64,000 bases of DNA from Aquilaria yunnanensis (lineage: Eukaryota > Streptophyta > Magnoliopsida > Malvales > Thymelaeaceae): NCBI GenBank assembly GCA_039654915.1, contig CM077598.1, forward strand, positions 76,288,041 to 76,352,040, written 5' to 3'. Positions within the stretch are counted from its first letter, which is position 1. Each line of letters starts with the position of its first letter. Under the pieces are notes generated by a model that saw nothing but the letters and a program-made list of their open reading frames with translations, was not told where the DNA came from and ran no database searches. Made by a program: the position numbers and the translations under genes. Of this stretch, positions 9,540 through 19,974 are shown one piece after another.

Positions 9540-10237
9540 TTACTGTCATTTCACCTTGGTACATTTCGATCCGTACGGCGTCAGACTCTTGAGTGGGCTT
9601 TGCTACTAGCTCATGATATTTTCCCAGGATTGGGTCCTTCGACCCATAATCTCCTGCTGTCTGCCGAACTACCGGCTGGGAATCGCTGTGAGCCTTTAAG
9701 TTTCTCACGCCAATCTTTCTCCAGGCCTTCGGGGCCCCTGATAATTACTCCAGCTCCCTGGTGTTCGGACCCCGAGGCTCCATCTACGTGCAAAGTCCAT
9801 TCTGGCTCACACTCTTTTGGATTTGAATAGCTCTCCTCAGTGGTGGGTATTTCGGCGATAAAATCTGCCAGTGCTTGGGCTTTTACGGCCTTCCGAGGCT
9901 CACACGTGATTTCGTGCTTGCCTAGCTCTATGCACCACTTGGAGAGCCTTCCCGAATGATCAACTCTCTTCATGACATCCCTTAGTGGCAGACTACTTCG
10001 GACGATGACGGGGTGAGCCTGAAAGTATGGTCGCAGCCTTCTCCCTGCAAGCACCAAGGCATATATAGCTTTTTGAAGCAAAGGGTACCTGACTTCGGCG
10101 CCATGCAGGGACTTGCTGACATAGTAGACCGGCCATTGATTTGGCCCTTCTTCTTTCAGGAGGACCGAGCTCACAGCTTTTTCCGTAACGGCAGGCTGGC
10201 TAGGTAGACTTTGAGTTCTTCCCCGGTTTTTTGGCAT
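9540..10237 (-). pseudogene. E1 RNase H and second RNase H remnants
   Basis: The first RNase H reads through VYYVSKSLHGAEVRYPLLQ and PRKAVKAQALADFIAEI, but about 54 bp before TEKAVSS are deleted. The second (archaeal-type) RNase H, typical of Tat/Ogre elements, keeps LHVDGASGSEH. It then lacks about 87 bp that in N3 include the catalytic Glu segment NNVAEYEAL. The frame is lost afterwards near 9611. E2 has the same structure. Confidence 0.8.
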
Positions 10238-10291
10238 TCTTTATCCCAAGGATGATCATTACTTTCGAGGTCATCTTGCATTTTTGCTGCC

Positions 10292-11631
10292 TTAATCTTC
10301 TTTGGGGTTAGCGTCGATGCCACTTTCGGGTACCATGTACCCAAGGAACTCTCCCGAGGTCATCTCGAAGATGCAATTCTCAGGTTTTGGGCGGATTCCG
10401 AAGGTTCTGAGTTTTTGGAAGGTTTCCTCTAAGTTCGCAACGTGGTAGCCAGGCAGCTCGCTCTTGATTCTCCCCATTTGGTCTTTGAAGACCTTGTTCA
10501 TCAACCTCTGGTAGGTGGTTCCTGCATTTTTGAGCCCGAAGGGCGCTTCTCTTCATCTTCGGGGTCCATTCTTATCTGATGGTAGCCACTGAAGGCATCT
10601 AGGGGACTTAGGAGCCCATACTCAGCAGTTGAATCTACCAGTTGACCAATTGGCGGCAGAGGATATGAATCTTTTGGGCAAGCATCGTTCAAATTTCTGA
10701 AGTCGATGCACATCCGAAGCTTGTTACTTCCTTCTTTTGTAGCAATTACCACGTTACTTAGCCATTCGGGGTAGTTTACCTCCCGGATAACGCTAGCGTC
10801 TATCAGGCGCTGGACTTCGGTTTTGACGAATTCACTTTTGTGAGCTGAGATGCTCCGCTTCTTTTGCCGGACAGGTTTTACTTCCGGACTCACTTTAAGG
10901 CTATGCTGGATTACGCGAGGGTTTACCCCTGGCGTGTCCTTCGGCGAGTAGGCGAACAGATCTTTGTTTGCAAGCAGAAAAGATACAAGTTTTTCCTTGT
11001 CTCCTTCGGCCATATTTTTCCCTATTCGGGTACTATGGCCTGGGACAAGCTCTACTTCTTCTGTTCCCGCTTTTGTGGGATCTTCTGCCTCGCCTTTTTT
11101 CAGCTCTTTTGCTTCTACAGCATGTGCTAAGTTGCTTGCTGGAGCCTTTCGTGCTCTGACGAACACCTTTCTCACCTCGCCTTGATCAATGAAGATCTTT
11201 GCGTCTCCTTCTTTGGTGGCGAAAGTGACGGTCAAGTACTTTACATCAGGGCGAATGTGCAAATTTCCCAGTGTCTGTCTGCCCAGTATGGCGTTGTATG
11301 ACGAAGGAACGTCCATGACTATGAATCTTGCCATGGTAGAAGCGAACAACTCAGCAGTTCCTTTCTCCGAAGTTCCTTTCATTATCAAGGGGAGGTCGAT
11401 CCACCCGAGGACAGGTAGCTCAGATGGTCCTACGCCGAACGTGGGTGAAGTAGCAGCCTTGAGGTCACTCCTGGATACGCCCAAGCTTGGCAGCAAGTGT
11501 GAGAACAAGACATCTGCGTTTGACCCATCGTCCAGCAGTACCCTCTTGACGTCCCAGTTTCCTATCCTCGCCATTATCAGCAATGGATCGTCATGGGGAA
11601 ATATGATGGTGGAGCCATCCTCGCGGGCCAA
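10292..11631 (-). pseudogene. E1 protease and reverse transcriptase, catalytic motif deleted
   Basis: The protease keeps its active-site motif DDGSNADVLF. RT is readable through LDAFSGYHQIRMDPEDEEK, then breaks. A net loss of about 43 bp before the PFG motif shifts the frame at about 10540. A 30-bp in-frame deletion near 10466-10473 removes the YVDD catalytic motif. A 132-bp deletion follows NPKKIK, with AAGGC microhomology when compared with N3. E2 carries the same three lesions. The product could not polymerise DNA. Confidence 0.85.
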
Positions 11632-13363
11632 TTTTTTTCGTTGGGCTCTGATATTCCATCACCGCTATCTCTCTGGCCCTTCTTTTTCTTTCCGAGGATG
11701 GAAGTCCGGTTGTGATCGTCTGTATTACTCCTGTCGAAGGTGGAGGATGCCTTCTCGGACTTCGGTTCCTTCGCCTGTCCAAATCGTAATCCTCGTCACC
11801 TTCTTCCTCTTTTTTCCCTTTCGGGGAAGGCATTCTCAAATAACGCCGAAGCTCGCCCTGCTTTATCAGCGATTCAATGTACTTTTTCATCTAAAAGCAG
11901 TCTTCGGTGTCATGACCGTGATCACGGTGGAACTGACAGAACTTCTTCATGTTCCTTCTATTGTCAGCAGTCATGCCCCTTGGTCGTTGGATTTGAGCCC
12001 CCTGTTTTTCCAACGCCATAAGGACGTTAGCCCTCGTGGTGCTCAGAGGTGTGAAGTTTTGGGGCTTCCTTCCTCCTACTCGCATTCTCCGAGGTCGGCC
12101 CATCTGTTCCATTGGACACCTGGTTTGCTGGCTGGACCCTTCGCCACGAACGTGAATATGGTCAGCCTTCGGCCTAGTCATTCTCAGCTCTTCGGCTGTC
12201 ATATGTTGTTCAGCCGTTCGGTAGAATTCTCCCAGCGTGTCCGGGGGATCTTTGGAGAATTCATAAAACAAGTGCGAATCCCTTCGGAGGCCCCTCGTCA
12301 TCGCGAGGATGCGGATCTCGGGACGAAAGTCCGGGACACTGAGGGCTTCTTTGTTGAACCTCTCGACATAGTCACGGATGGTTTCCCCGTTTCTTTGTGC
12401 TATGTCAAACATCTGGACGGGCATCTTCGCCGTCGGCTTGCTCCCGATGAATTGTTGGGTGAACGCTGTGGACAGCTCCTGGAACCCCCTGATGTTTCCG
12501 GGAGGCAGGGAATTGTACCAGGCAGTTGCTGGTCCTGCGAGGGTGACTTCAAAGCACTTGCAGAGTGTTGCATCATCAGCCCCGTGTAGCACCATGCTGC
12601 ATTTGTATTTCGTTAGGTGGGCCTGGGGATCAGTCCGGCCCTCATAGGTCTCTAGCCGAGGTAGCCTGAAGTCGCTTGGCATGGCCGTCTCGACCACTGT
12701 TCGGGCGAAAGGACTTTCATCTCCAGAGACAGTTTCAGTTAGCCTGCTCCAAACAGGCTTGCGTGCCACCTGTTGTTCCACTCTTTCCAGTCTTGCCAAG
12801 ACTTTCTCCAGGAGCAGCGTGGCACGGGGTTCTTCTTCCTGGGGCCTTCTCTTCGGGGAGCGACTTCGGGACCGAGGTGACTGAGACCTTGCCTCTGGTG
12901 ACAAACTTCTTCTGGACGGAACATCGGCTCGTTTAGAGCTCGCTCTTTCCGCCATCCGTGCCCCGAGGGGCAAGTTATCTGTGGAGGACTCTTCCCGTGG
13001 TTCCCCACTTCCCGAGCTGTGACGGGTTGCCCTTGGGCTTTTCCCCCAAGGTCGTGCTGACGAAGTGGGATTTTGCGCCTGGGCTGGTTGCGGCCATCTT
13101 CGGTCTATTTGTTGTGTCATTTCAGCCACAACAGACCTCTAAAAGTCTCTTAAAAAACCCATGGTGATGACAAGAGGGCGTTCCTCTTCAGGCAAGGAAG
13201 TCTCTGGGGGACTTCGTTCGGTAGCTGGTTGGGTTTCAGGCACAGCTGGGGACTTCGGGAGTCCTTTGTCCTTCGAACGCCGAGTTTCGACAACAGCTAC
13301 CTGGGAGTAGTTTCCCACAGACGGCGCCAAATGATGCCCCAAGGCATCTTCGTTTGCTGTCAT
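11591..13363 (-). pseudogene. E1 gag
   Basis: The frame begins at 13363 inside LTR2 (M-T-A-N-E-D-A-L-G-H-H), runs through the primer-binding site and enters gag. The capsid-like region includes HLTKYKCSMVLHGADDATL and TAWYNSLPPGN. The nucleocapsid has the CX2HX4HX4C motif of this lineage (CQFHRDHGHDTEDC). Breaks are TAG at 13139-13141 (private to E1; Gln in E2), TAG at 11891-11893 just after the zinc motif (shared with E2), and a frameshift near 11620 before the protease. Confidence 0.8.
13313..13329 (-). other. E1 primer-binding site
   Basis: Minus strand TGGCGCCGTCTGTGGGA, two bases inside LTR2. The 5' TGG is the normal complement of a tRNA CCA end. Which tRNA it matches I could not settle from memory. 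The gag frame reads through it as L-A-P-S-V-G. Confidence 0.8.
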
Positions 13364-14303
13364 GTTGACAGGTGGAGAGACTTCCTGGGGAGGCGAGTGC
13401 CTGGAGCTCAGGTTTCCCAGCTGAGTACGCCTGAAAAGCTCAAAGAAGAGGTTAGGAGGTCCCCGGTTTGCTTTTCCGGGGAGGACCCTCCGATGCCCAA
13501 GTCAGTTTTCTGAGTGAAGGTGGAGGAAGAACACTAAGGGATCAAGAGTCTTGCCTGTTTTGTGTTTTCCCAGAGAGAGGAAAATGCCCCCATCCTTTGC
13601 CCAGTCTCATTTCCTAGTATTTATAGGAGTAGCTGGTCCGTTCAGATCATGACACGTGTTCGGTCGGATTTGATCTGTCTCTTTGGACCTAAGGGACAGG
13701 CAGCCGTTTGCAGCCTCTTTTAGCCCTGGACCCGGACGGGTTGTGTCAGGACTAGAGCGGCTGCGGCGTGTCATTTTGCCGTTCAGATGTGATGTGTAGG
13801 GTTTGTGGGCGACATGTCAGAGGCTCCTTAAATGCTCATACCGCACTCCCGAGGTCCCCTGGGCGAGGTCGCCCTTCGGTGCGTGCACCCTCTTCGGATT
13901 CTATCCGTCCTTCGGTGCGAGCACCTCCTTCGGGATCTATCCCATAATTCTGGGAGCGCCCTTGATGAACACCTTCTTCGGGACTCACATCCATAGTTCG
14001 GGGATTCCCTTGTTCAGGTGTTTCTTCTTCGGGGAAGACCTCTTTGGGGCCTCTTCCTTCGGGGAGATTCTCCCTTGCTTCAGGGAGATGGCTCTCTTAC
14101 CCGAAGACGGTCAGTTTAGCCCCTCGATGGAGACGGTGTTGTCCTCGGAATTCCTGACGAGCTACCGAAGTCTCGAGCTCATAGTGTTTGACTTCGCACC
14201 TTCCGAGGTCAGTTAAAAGATCCTCTCTTGGGTGACGTCAGACTCCTCGGCCAACATTCTGGCGCGGAGTTACTACCGAGGAGGCGTTAGCCTTTGGCTA
14301 TCA
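13332..14303 (-). repeat. LTR2 of composite (5' LTR of E1 and 3' LTR of E2)
   Basis: This 972-bp LTR has the E1 primer-binding site on its left and the E2 polypurine tract on its right, so it serves both bodies. TATAAATA on the minus strand is at 13618-13625. By eye it differs from LTR3 at about 10 positions and from LTR1 at about 23. Confidence 0.9.
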
Positions 14304-14318
14304 CAGGCCCCCCTCCGA
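14304..14318 (-). other. E2 polypurine tract
   Basis: Same purine run as in E1, directly against LTR2 on the minus strand. Confidence 0.8.
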
Positions 14319-14377
14319 AAAGCCGAAGTGAGAAACTTCGGTTCACCGGTTTTCGGGTCCTGTGGTTGTGATATCGC

Positions 14378-14701
14378 GCCGAAGACGCCTTCTTCTGCCT
14401 GAAGCGATGGGCAGTCCTTTTTGCGTCCTCGAGGCGCGAGAAGATAGGCTGTCCGTGTGCCGAAGATACACCTTCTGCCCGAAGTCATAGGCTATCTCTT
14501 GGTGTCTTTGTGGCGAGGGGAAATAGGATAACCTTGTACCGAAGATAGACCTTTTGCCCGAAAATCACGGGCTCTTCGGCCTTGGCCCGTTCTTTGGTGC
14601 CTTCGAGGCGGAGCCTGTGCCGAAGATACACCTCTTGCCCGAAGGTCATGGGCTGTTCGGTCATAGCCTGTCTCTTGGCGTTCTCAAGGTGGCCTGCTCT
14701 T
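14378..14701 (+). repeat. ~80-bp tandem repeats upstream of the E2 antisense gene
   Basis: Near-identical copy of the four-unit array in E1 (offset 9966 bp), in the same place between polypurine tract and promoter. Confidence 0.75.
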
Positions 14702-14854
14702 TGTTTCTGCAGGTCTGTTTGGCCAAGCGTGTCAGTCTGAGCGGTGCGCCCCAGTTTTCTAGGGATATCAGAAGACGTGTCCCAATCAGGGGACGTGTCC
14801 CGGATTTCAGGGGACGCTTGGAGGACGTGGGCCCCATTTTTACTCAGCGGTTGA

Positions 14855-14998
14855 CACGTGGTGCTTTTCCATTGGAGGAGAGTCGCATCTGATACAGAGG
14901 GCGCACCTTTTCAGGTGCAGAGAGCAGTTGCGGCGACGGTTCACCTCCAAAGGGCACTTATGATGATGTTTCGGTTACCTACTTCTGACATATAAATA
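14855..14998 (+). promoter_or_regulatory. Promoter of the E2 antisense gene
   Basis: G-box CACGTG at 14855-14860 and TATA box TATAAATA at 14991-14998, spaced as in E1. The palindrome at 14932-14945 has lost one arm base (TCACC for TCGCC), a private change in E2. Confidence 0.72.
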
Positions 14999-15240
14999 GC
15001 CCATTCCATCATAAGTTCCTTTCGCTTTTTTCTCTGCTTTGCCTCTGTTCTTGCATTTTTTCTTGCTTTCTGTGGCGGAGCTTCCGTAATCAGAGCCTTT
15101 TTCCAGCCAACTTTCACGACGGCGTCCTCAGATTTTGGCAAATCTATCGGTGGGTTTTTGTTTGCCAGCGCATTTTGATCCCTGTGTTCTTCTGAGTTTT
15201 TCTCTGGAAACTGTTTTGTTCCATTTTCAAACTCATTTTT

Positions 15241-16630
15241 ATGTCGAAAATGCCCATTCCTGAGAGCTGGCTGCCCCTTTTAGCCCATCCTTGCTGCACC
15301 ACCCCTGAGAAGTTAGAGAGGTGGAAGAAAAAATTCTTTCTTCCCTCTTACGCCGTTACCAGGCTGCCTCGTTCTAGCCATTATGCATTTTCAAACCATA
15401 GAAAGGAGGTTACCGTTTTCCGAGCCCAACTGAAGGCCGGTCTTCGGTATCCCCCCCCGAAGATGGTGTGCGAGTTCTGCCAATTTCATGGTATTGCGGT
15501 GAACCAGCTTCCCCCGAACTCGTACTGCTATTTTAATGCCTTCCTGTGTATGTGTGGCGTCTTCGGGATAGAACCCCATTTCAGGATTTTTATGCAGTAC
15601 TACAAGCTCTCTGTGGTCCCGAAGGGTGGCTTCTATTTCATGCTACCTCGGGGGTCCGGGAGCAAGAAATTCATGTTCACTTTCGCCACTAAGGATAGCT
15701 GGCGGGGGTGGCAACAGAAGTTCTTCTTCATGAAGAAGGCTGAGGCCTGGTCGTACGTTCCGACCGAATGGGCTCAGGGCATACTGGATGCGGACGTTGC
15801 TGATCCGAGGATGCTGCTGACCCCAGAGTTGGCTCCCGTGTTCGCGGATTTTGACGCCCGCATTCGGGCTGTTTCTGACTGGGATCCCGAGGTCTCTCCG
15901 CGCGCCCTTTACCCTTTTCCAATCAACTAGAAGTTGATGACCGAAGAGGTCCTTCGGGAACTAAAGGTGGTAAAGGAGCACGAGACTGACCTCGGGATGC
16001 CAGCTCCTGCCATCGCCGGGAAGGATTCCTGGTTGGTCAAGCTTCTTAAGGAGGAGATTTCTTTTGAGACGCTTGCCGAAAGTGAGTTATCTTCTACTCC
16101 TTTGCTGCTTTTTCCTCGGACTTACGCTGATGTTTCTCTCGTGTTTCAGAGATGGGCGACGACATTGCCGCCTATTACAAGTCCCTCTTCTCCGGCCAAG
16201 GGGAGAAGGACGATCAGACGAAGAAGGCGGCTTCCCGAAGGCGGAAGTCTACTGGCGCGGGTCCTTCGGGAAAACGGGCAAAGAGAGCTACTCAGGTTCC
16301 TCTAGAAGAAATTTCCGAGGAGACTGCCGAGGAGCCTGGGACAGCCGAAATTCCGGCGCCTGAGGCTGCTGCTTCCGAGGTCCCTCAACCCGACGTCCTT
16401 CCGCAAAGTCCTACTGCGTCGCAGGCCCTCCTTGATGTAGTGGTAGAAGTACCTTCTGCCGAGGAGTGGCGCAAGCAGAAGGGCAAGGGCACTTCGGCCG
16501 AGGATGCCGAGGACGTTGTTGTCGAGGTCCCGCCAGGTTTGTTTCCAGGCAAAGTGTTTTTCCTTTGTTTTTTCTGGAATGGCCTTCGTTTCTGACCTGC
16601 TTCTCTTTTTCGCCCTGCAGGGGAGCTACT
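15241..16630 (+). pseudogene. E2 antisense gene, exons 1-2 and start of exon 3
   Basis: Exon 1 is 15241-16081, exon 2 is 16150-16536, and exon 3 starts at 16621, with introns exactly like E1. TAG at 15928-15930 (codon 230) is the same change as in E1. N1 entered ten bases into exon 3, after the codons for G-E-L-L, and duplicated CTACT. The remainder resumes at 32624. Apart from the shared TAG and the insertion, the spliced frame is open. Confidence 0.8.
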
Positions 16631-17497
16631 TGATAGCCAAACGCTGTCGCCTCAATCTGGCCGAATACCCTGCCACAACAACGGCCAGAAGAACTGGTGC
16701 TTCCCGAGAATAGGTGGAATCATGCACCTCGGGAGATAGCCTGAGAGCTCCGAGCCTCGGCACGCCAGTAAAACTTGAGGACTCCATTCGCCCCCCAAGG
16801 TTGTGAACAACGCGCCTTCGGAAAAGTGGCACCAGACATTGCTGCCCGAATATGATATCCCCGAAGGCGGAACCCCCTGGAACTGGGAACCCCCGAACTG
16901 AGGGTAGGCTTCCCGAAGAGGCTCTGTCCGAACTAGAGGACGACCTCGCCCAGGGACCTCGGGAGTACGGCAGGCGCATTTAAGGAAGCATTTAAGGAAG
17001 CCTCTGACACGTCCCACCACAGACGTAAAAAGTCGCCCTGACGCGCAGACGCCATCAGAATCATATCATGGCCCGTCTCAGCACAAGGCTCGAGGCCATC
17101 TAGTTACCAACCATCTGCCCCCTACGCCCAGACGTTCAGGAGCATCCAACCGCACACGTGTCATGATCTGAACGGGCTAGGTATTCCTATATATACAGGA
17201 AATAAATACTTGACAGGAGGTTGGCAGGCCGGAGATACAGCTCCCATACTCTGAGAAGATACCAGGCGAGACTTTTCTGCCTTTCTCTTTGAGCTAGTGA
17301 CTTTCTCCTTCTTCCGGCCACCACTGACTTGGGCGTCGGAGGCTCCCCCCCCGGAAAAACACTCCGGGGGCCTCCTAACCCTGTTTACCAGTTTTTCAGG
17401 TACTCTCCTTGAGGCGATCCACCTTCCAGGCGTTCTTCCTCCTAGAAGTCTCCTCAACAGTCATCATGACTCACAACGATGAGGCCCTGGGCCATCA
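16631..17497 (+). repeat. N1 5' LTR
   Basis: TGATAGCC to GGCCATCA, 867 bp. G-box CACGTG at 17155-17160, then ATCTGAACGG, then TATA box TATATATA at 17188-17195. The gag ATG (17466) lies inside this LTR. Confidence 0.93.
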
Positions 17498-18038
17498 TTT
17501 GGCGCCGTCTGTGGGAACCCGCTCGCAGATTGCCGTCGTTGAGATTCGGCGTTCTAAGGACAAGGGACTCCCAAGGTCCTCGTCCGCGCCTGAGATACAA
17601 CCGGCTGCTGAGCAGAGACTCCCAGAGACTTCTACGCCCGAGGAGGACCGCCCTCTGGTAATCACCATGAGCTTCTTGAGGGACTTTCAGCGCTCGGTCG
17701 TTGCTGAAATGACTCAGCAGATCGACCGAAGATGGCCACAGCAGTCACAGGCCCAGAAACCCTCCTCATCAACACGCCCTTGGGAGAGAAGCCCCAAGTC
17801 TACACACCGTAGTTCAGAAAGTGGAGATCCTCGCGGAGAATCATCCACAGAAGATATAGCCCTCGGGAAACGGCCTGTGGGACAAACCGGGTCCAAGCGA
17901 CCGAGAGTCTCACAGCGAAGCAGTTCGTCGCCCGAGGCGAGCGCCCTGACCCCTCCGCGCCGAACTCGCTCCCCGAAAAGGCGCCGTCGATCATCACCGC
18001 GCCGAAGGGTCCAGCCAGCAAGCTCGGTATCTTTCTGA
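17466..18038 (+). pseudogene. N1 gag N-terminal part, truncated by deletion
   Basis: It starts at ATG 17466 in the LTR (M-T-H-N-D-E-A-L-G-H-H), reads through the primer-binding site and continues with an R/S-rich basic region. At 17989-17993 (GATCA) a 690-bp stretch present in N3 (between 50235 and 50925) is missing. This removes the capsid-like domain (HLTKYRRSM, TAWYNSLPPG) and shifts the frame, giving a stop at 18036-18038. GATCA occurs at both ends of the missing segment in N3, which fits a microhomology deletion. Confidence 0.85.
17500..17516 (+). other. N1 primer-binding site
   Basis: TGGCGCCGTCTGTGGGA two bases after the LTR end. Identical in N3, E0 and (minus strand) E1/E2. Confidence 0.82.
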
Positions 18039-18060
18039 ACACACAAGTCGACCACGGCGA

Positions 18061-19974
18061 ATGCGAGGAAAGAAACCTCAAAGTTTCACACCCTTGAGCA
18101 CGACGCGGACCAACATTCTCATGGCGCTGGAAAGGCAAGGGACGCAGATTCGGCGGCCAAAGGCCATGGCCGCCGATAATAAGAAGAATGCCAAGAAGTT
18201 CTGCCAGTTTCATCGCGACCACGGTCATGACACCGAAGACTACTTCCAGCTGAAGAAGTACATAGAGTCGCTGATCAAACAGGGCCAACTTCGCAAGTAT
18301 CTGCGGATGCCCTCCCCAAAAGGCAGAAAAGAGGAGGAAGAGAGGGCCGAAAACGAGGACTATGACTACGACAGGCGGAGAAACAGAAGTCCAAAAAGGC
18401 GCCTTCCACCTCCAGTAGGGGTCATCCAAACCATCACCACGGGGCTCCCATCCTCGGAAAGAAAGCGGAAGGCCAGAGAAATTGCGGTTATGGAGTATCA
18501 AAGTCCATCAAAGAAATTGGCTCGCAAAGATGGCTCCACTGTTGTCTTCCCCCACGACGACCCGCTGCTGATAATGGCGAGAATAGGGAACTGGGACGTC
18601 AAGAGAGTGTTGCTTGATGATGGCTCAAATGCTGACGTCCTATTCTCGCACTTACTACCGAGCTTGGGCATCACCAGCAGCGAGCTGAAACCTGTCACCA
18701 CGCCCACCTTCGGTGTTGGGCCATCCGAACTACCCGTCCTCGGATGGATCGACCTCCCTTTGATGATGAAAGGCACTTCGGTAGACGGAGCAGCTGAGTC
18801 GTACGCGTCCACAATGGCAAGATTCATCGTCATGGATGTCCCGTCTTCGTACAACGCCATCCTTGGAAGGCAGACTCAGGGGAACCTGCACATTCGCCCC
18901 GATGTGAAGTACTTGACTGTCACATTCGCCACCAAGGATGGAGATGCAGAGGTCTTCATCGACCAAGCCGAGGTAAGAAAGGTGTTTGTAAAAACACGAA
19001 AGGCTCCGGCAAACAGCTCTACACAAACGGTGGAGGCAAAGGCGCAGGAGAAAGGCAAAGAAGGAGATCCTGCAGAAGCAGAAACAGAAGCAGTAGATCT
19101 TGTCCCAGGACAATCTACCCGAATAGGGAAGAGCTTGGCCAAAGGTGATAAGGAAAATCTTGTATCCTTTCTGCTAAAAAATAAAGATCTGTTTGCCTAC
19201 TCGCCGAAAGACATGCCAGGAGTGAACCCTGGCATAATACAGCACAGCCTCAAAGTAAGCCCGGAAGCAAAACCTATCAGGCAAAAGAAACGAAGCATCT
19301 CAGCCCACAAAAGCAACTTCGTGAAAACCGAAGTCCAGCGCCTATTGGATGCTGAAGTTATCAGGGAGGTAAAATACCCCGAATGGTTAAGCAACGTGGT
19401 CATTGCCACAAAAGAAGGTAGCAGCAAACTCCGGATGTGCATTGATTTCAGAAACTTGAACGATGCTTGCCCGAAAGACTCATTTCCCCTCCCGCCAATA
19501 GATCAACTGGTAGATTCAACGGCCGAATACGGGCTCCTGAGCTTCCTAGATGCCTTCAGCGGCTACCATCAGATAAGGATGGACCCGGAAGATGAAGAGA
19601 AAACTGCCTTCATCATCGAGGGAGGAACGTACTGCTATATCAGAATGCCCTTCGGGCTGAAAAATGCAGGAGCCACCTACCAGAGACTGATGAACAAGGT
19701 CTTTAAAGACCAAATGGGGAGAAACATGGAAGTATATGTTGACGATATGATAGTAAAAAGCAAGCTGCCCGGCTACCACGTTGCAGATTTGGAGGAAACC
19801 TTCCAAAAGCTCAGAGCCTTCGGGATTCGCCTTAACCCCGAGAAGTGTATCTTCGGGGTGACGTCAGGAAAATTCCTTGGGTACATGGTATCCGAAAGAG
19901 GCATCGACGCCAATCCTGAGAAGATTAAGGCTCTACTTGAGTTCCGAACTCCTGCCACAGTGAAAGACGTGTAG
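18061..19974 (+). pseudogene. N1 gag C-terminus, protease, reverse transcriptase
   Basis: One open frame carries the nucleocapsid, protease and RT. In the zinc motif CQFHRDHGHDTED-Y the final Cys is replaced by Tyr (codon 18241-18243; Cys in N3, E0 and E1), a G-to-A change that should abolish metal binding. The protease active site DDGS is at 18616-18627. RT keeps LDAFSGYHQIRM, PFGLKNAGATYQ and the catalytic YVDD at 19735-19746. The frame ends at TAG 19972-19974, where N3 has Gln (CAG to TAG). Confidence 0.85.

Noticed and set aside
11189..12589. 466-codon plus-strand open frame (and its copy at 37148-38548)
   Set aside because: It is the complement of E1/E2 gag and protease, whose minus-strand motifs (DDGSNADVLF, CQFHRDHGHDTEDC) are unmistakable. 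The plus-strand peptide shows no domain.
13803..14216. 137-codon plus-strand frame in LTR2 (also in LTR1 and LTR3)
   Set aside because: It lies within the LTR, is antisense to the element, and has no recognisable motif. It repeats only because the LTR repeats.
13332..14303. LTR2 as an independent solo LTR
   Set aside because: It has a primer-binding site on one side and a polypurine tract on the other, and no flanking target duplication.
17500..17516. Naming the primer tRNA of the Tat elements (Asp or Arg)
   Set aside because: TGGCGCCGTCTGTGGGA resembles sites reported for this lineage, but I could not match all bases to a tRNA 3' end from memory.
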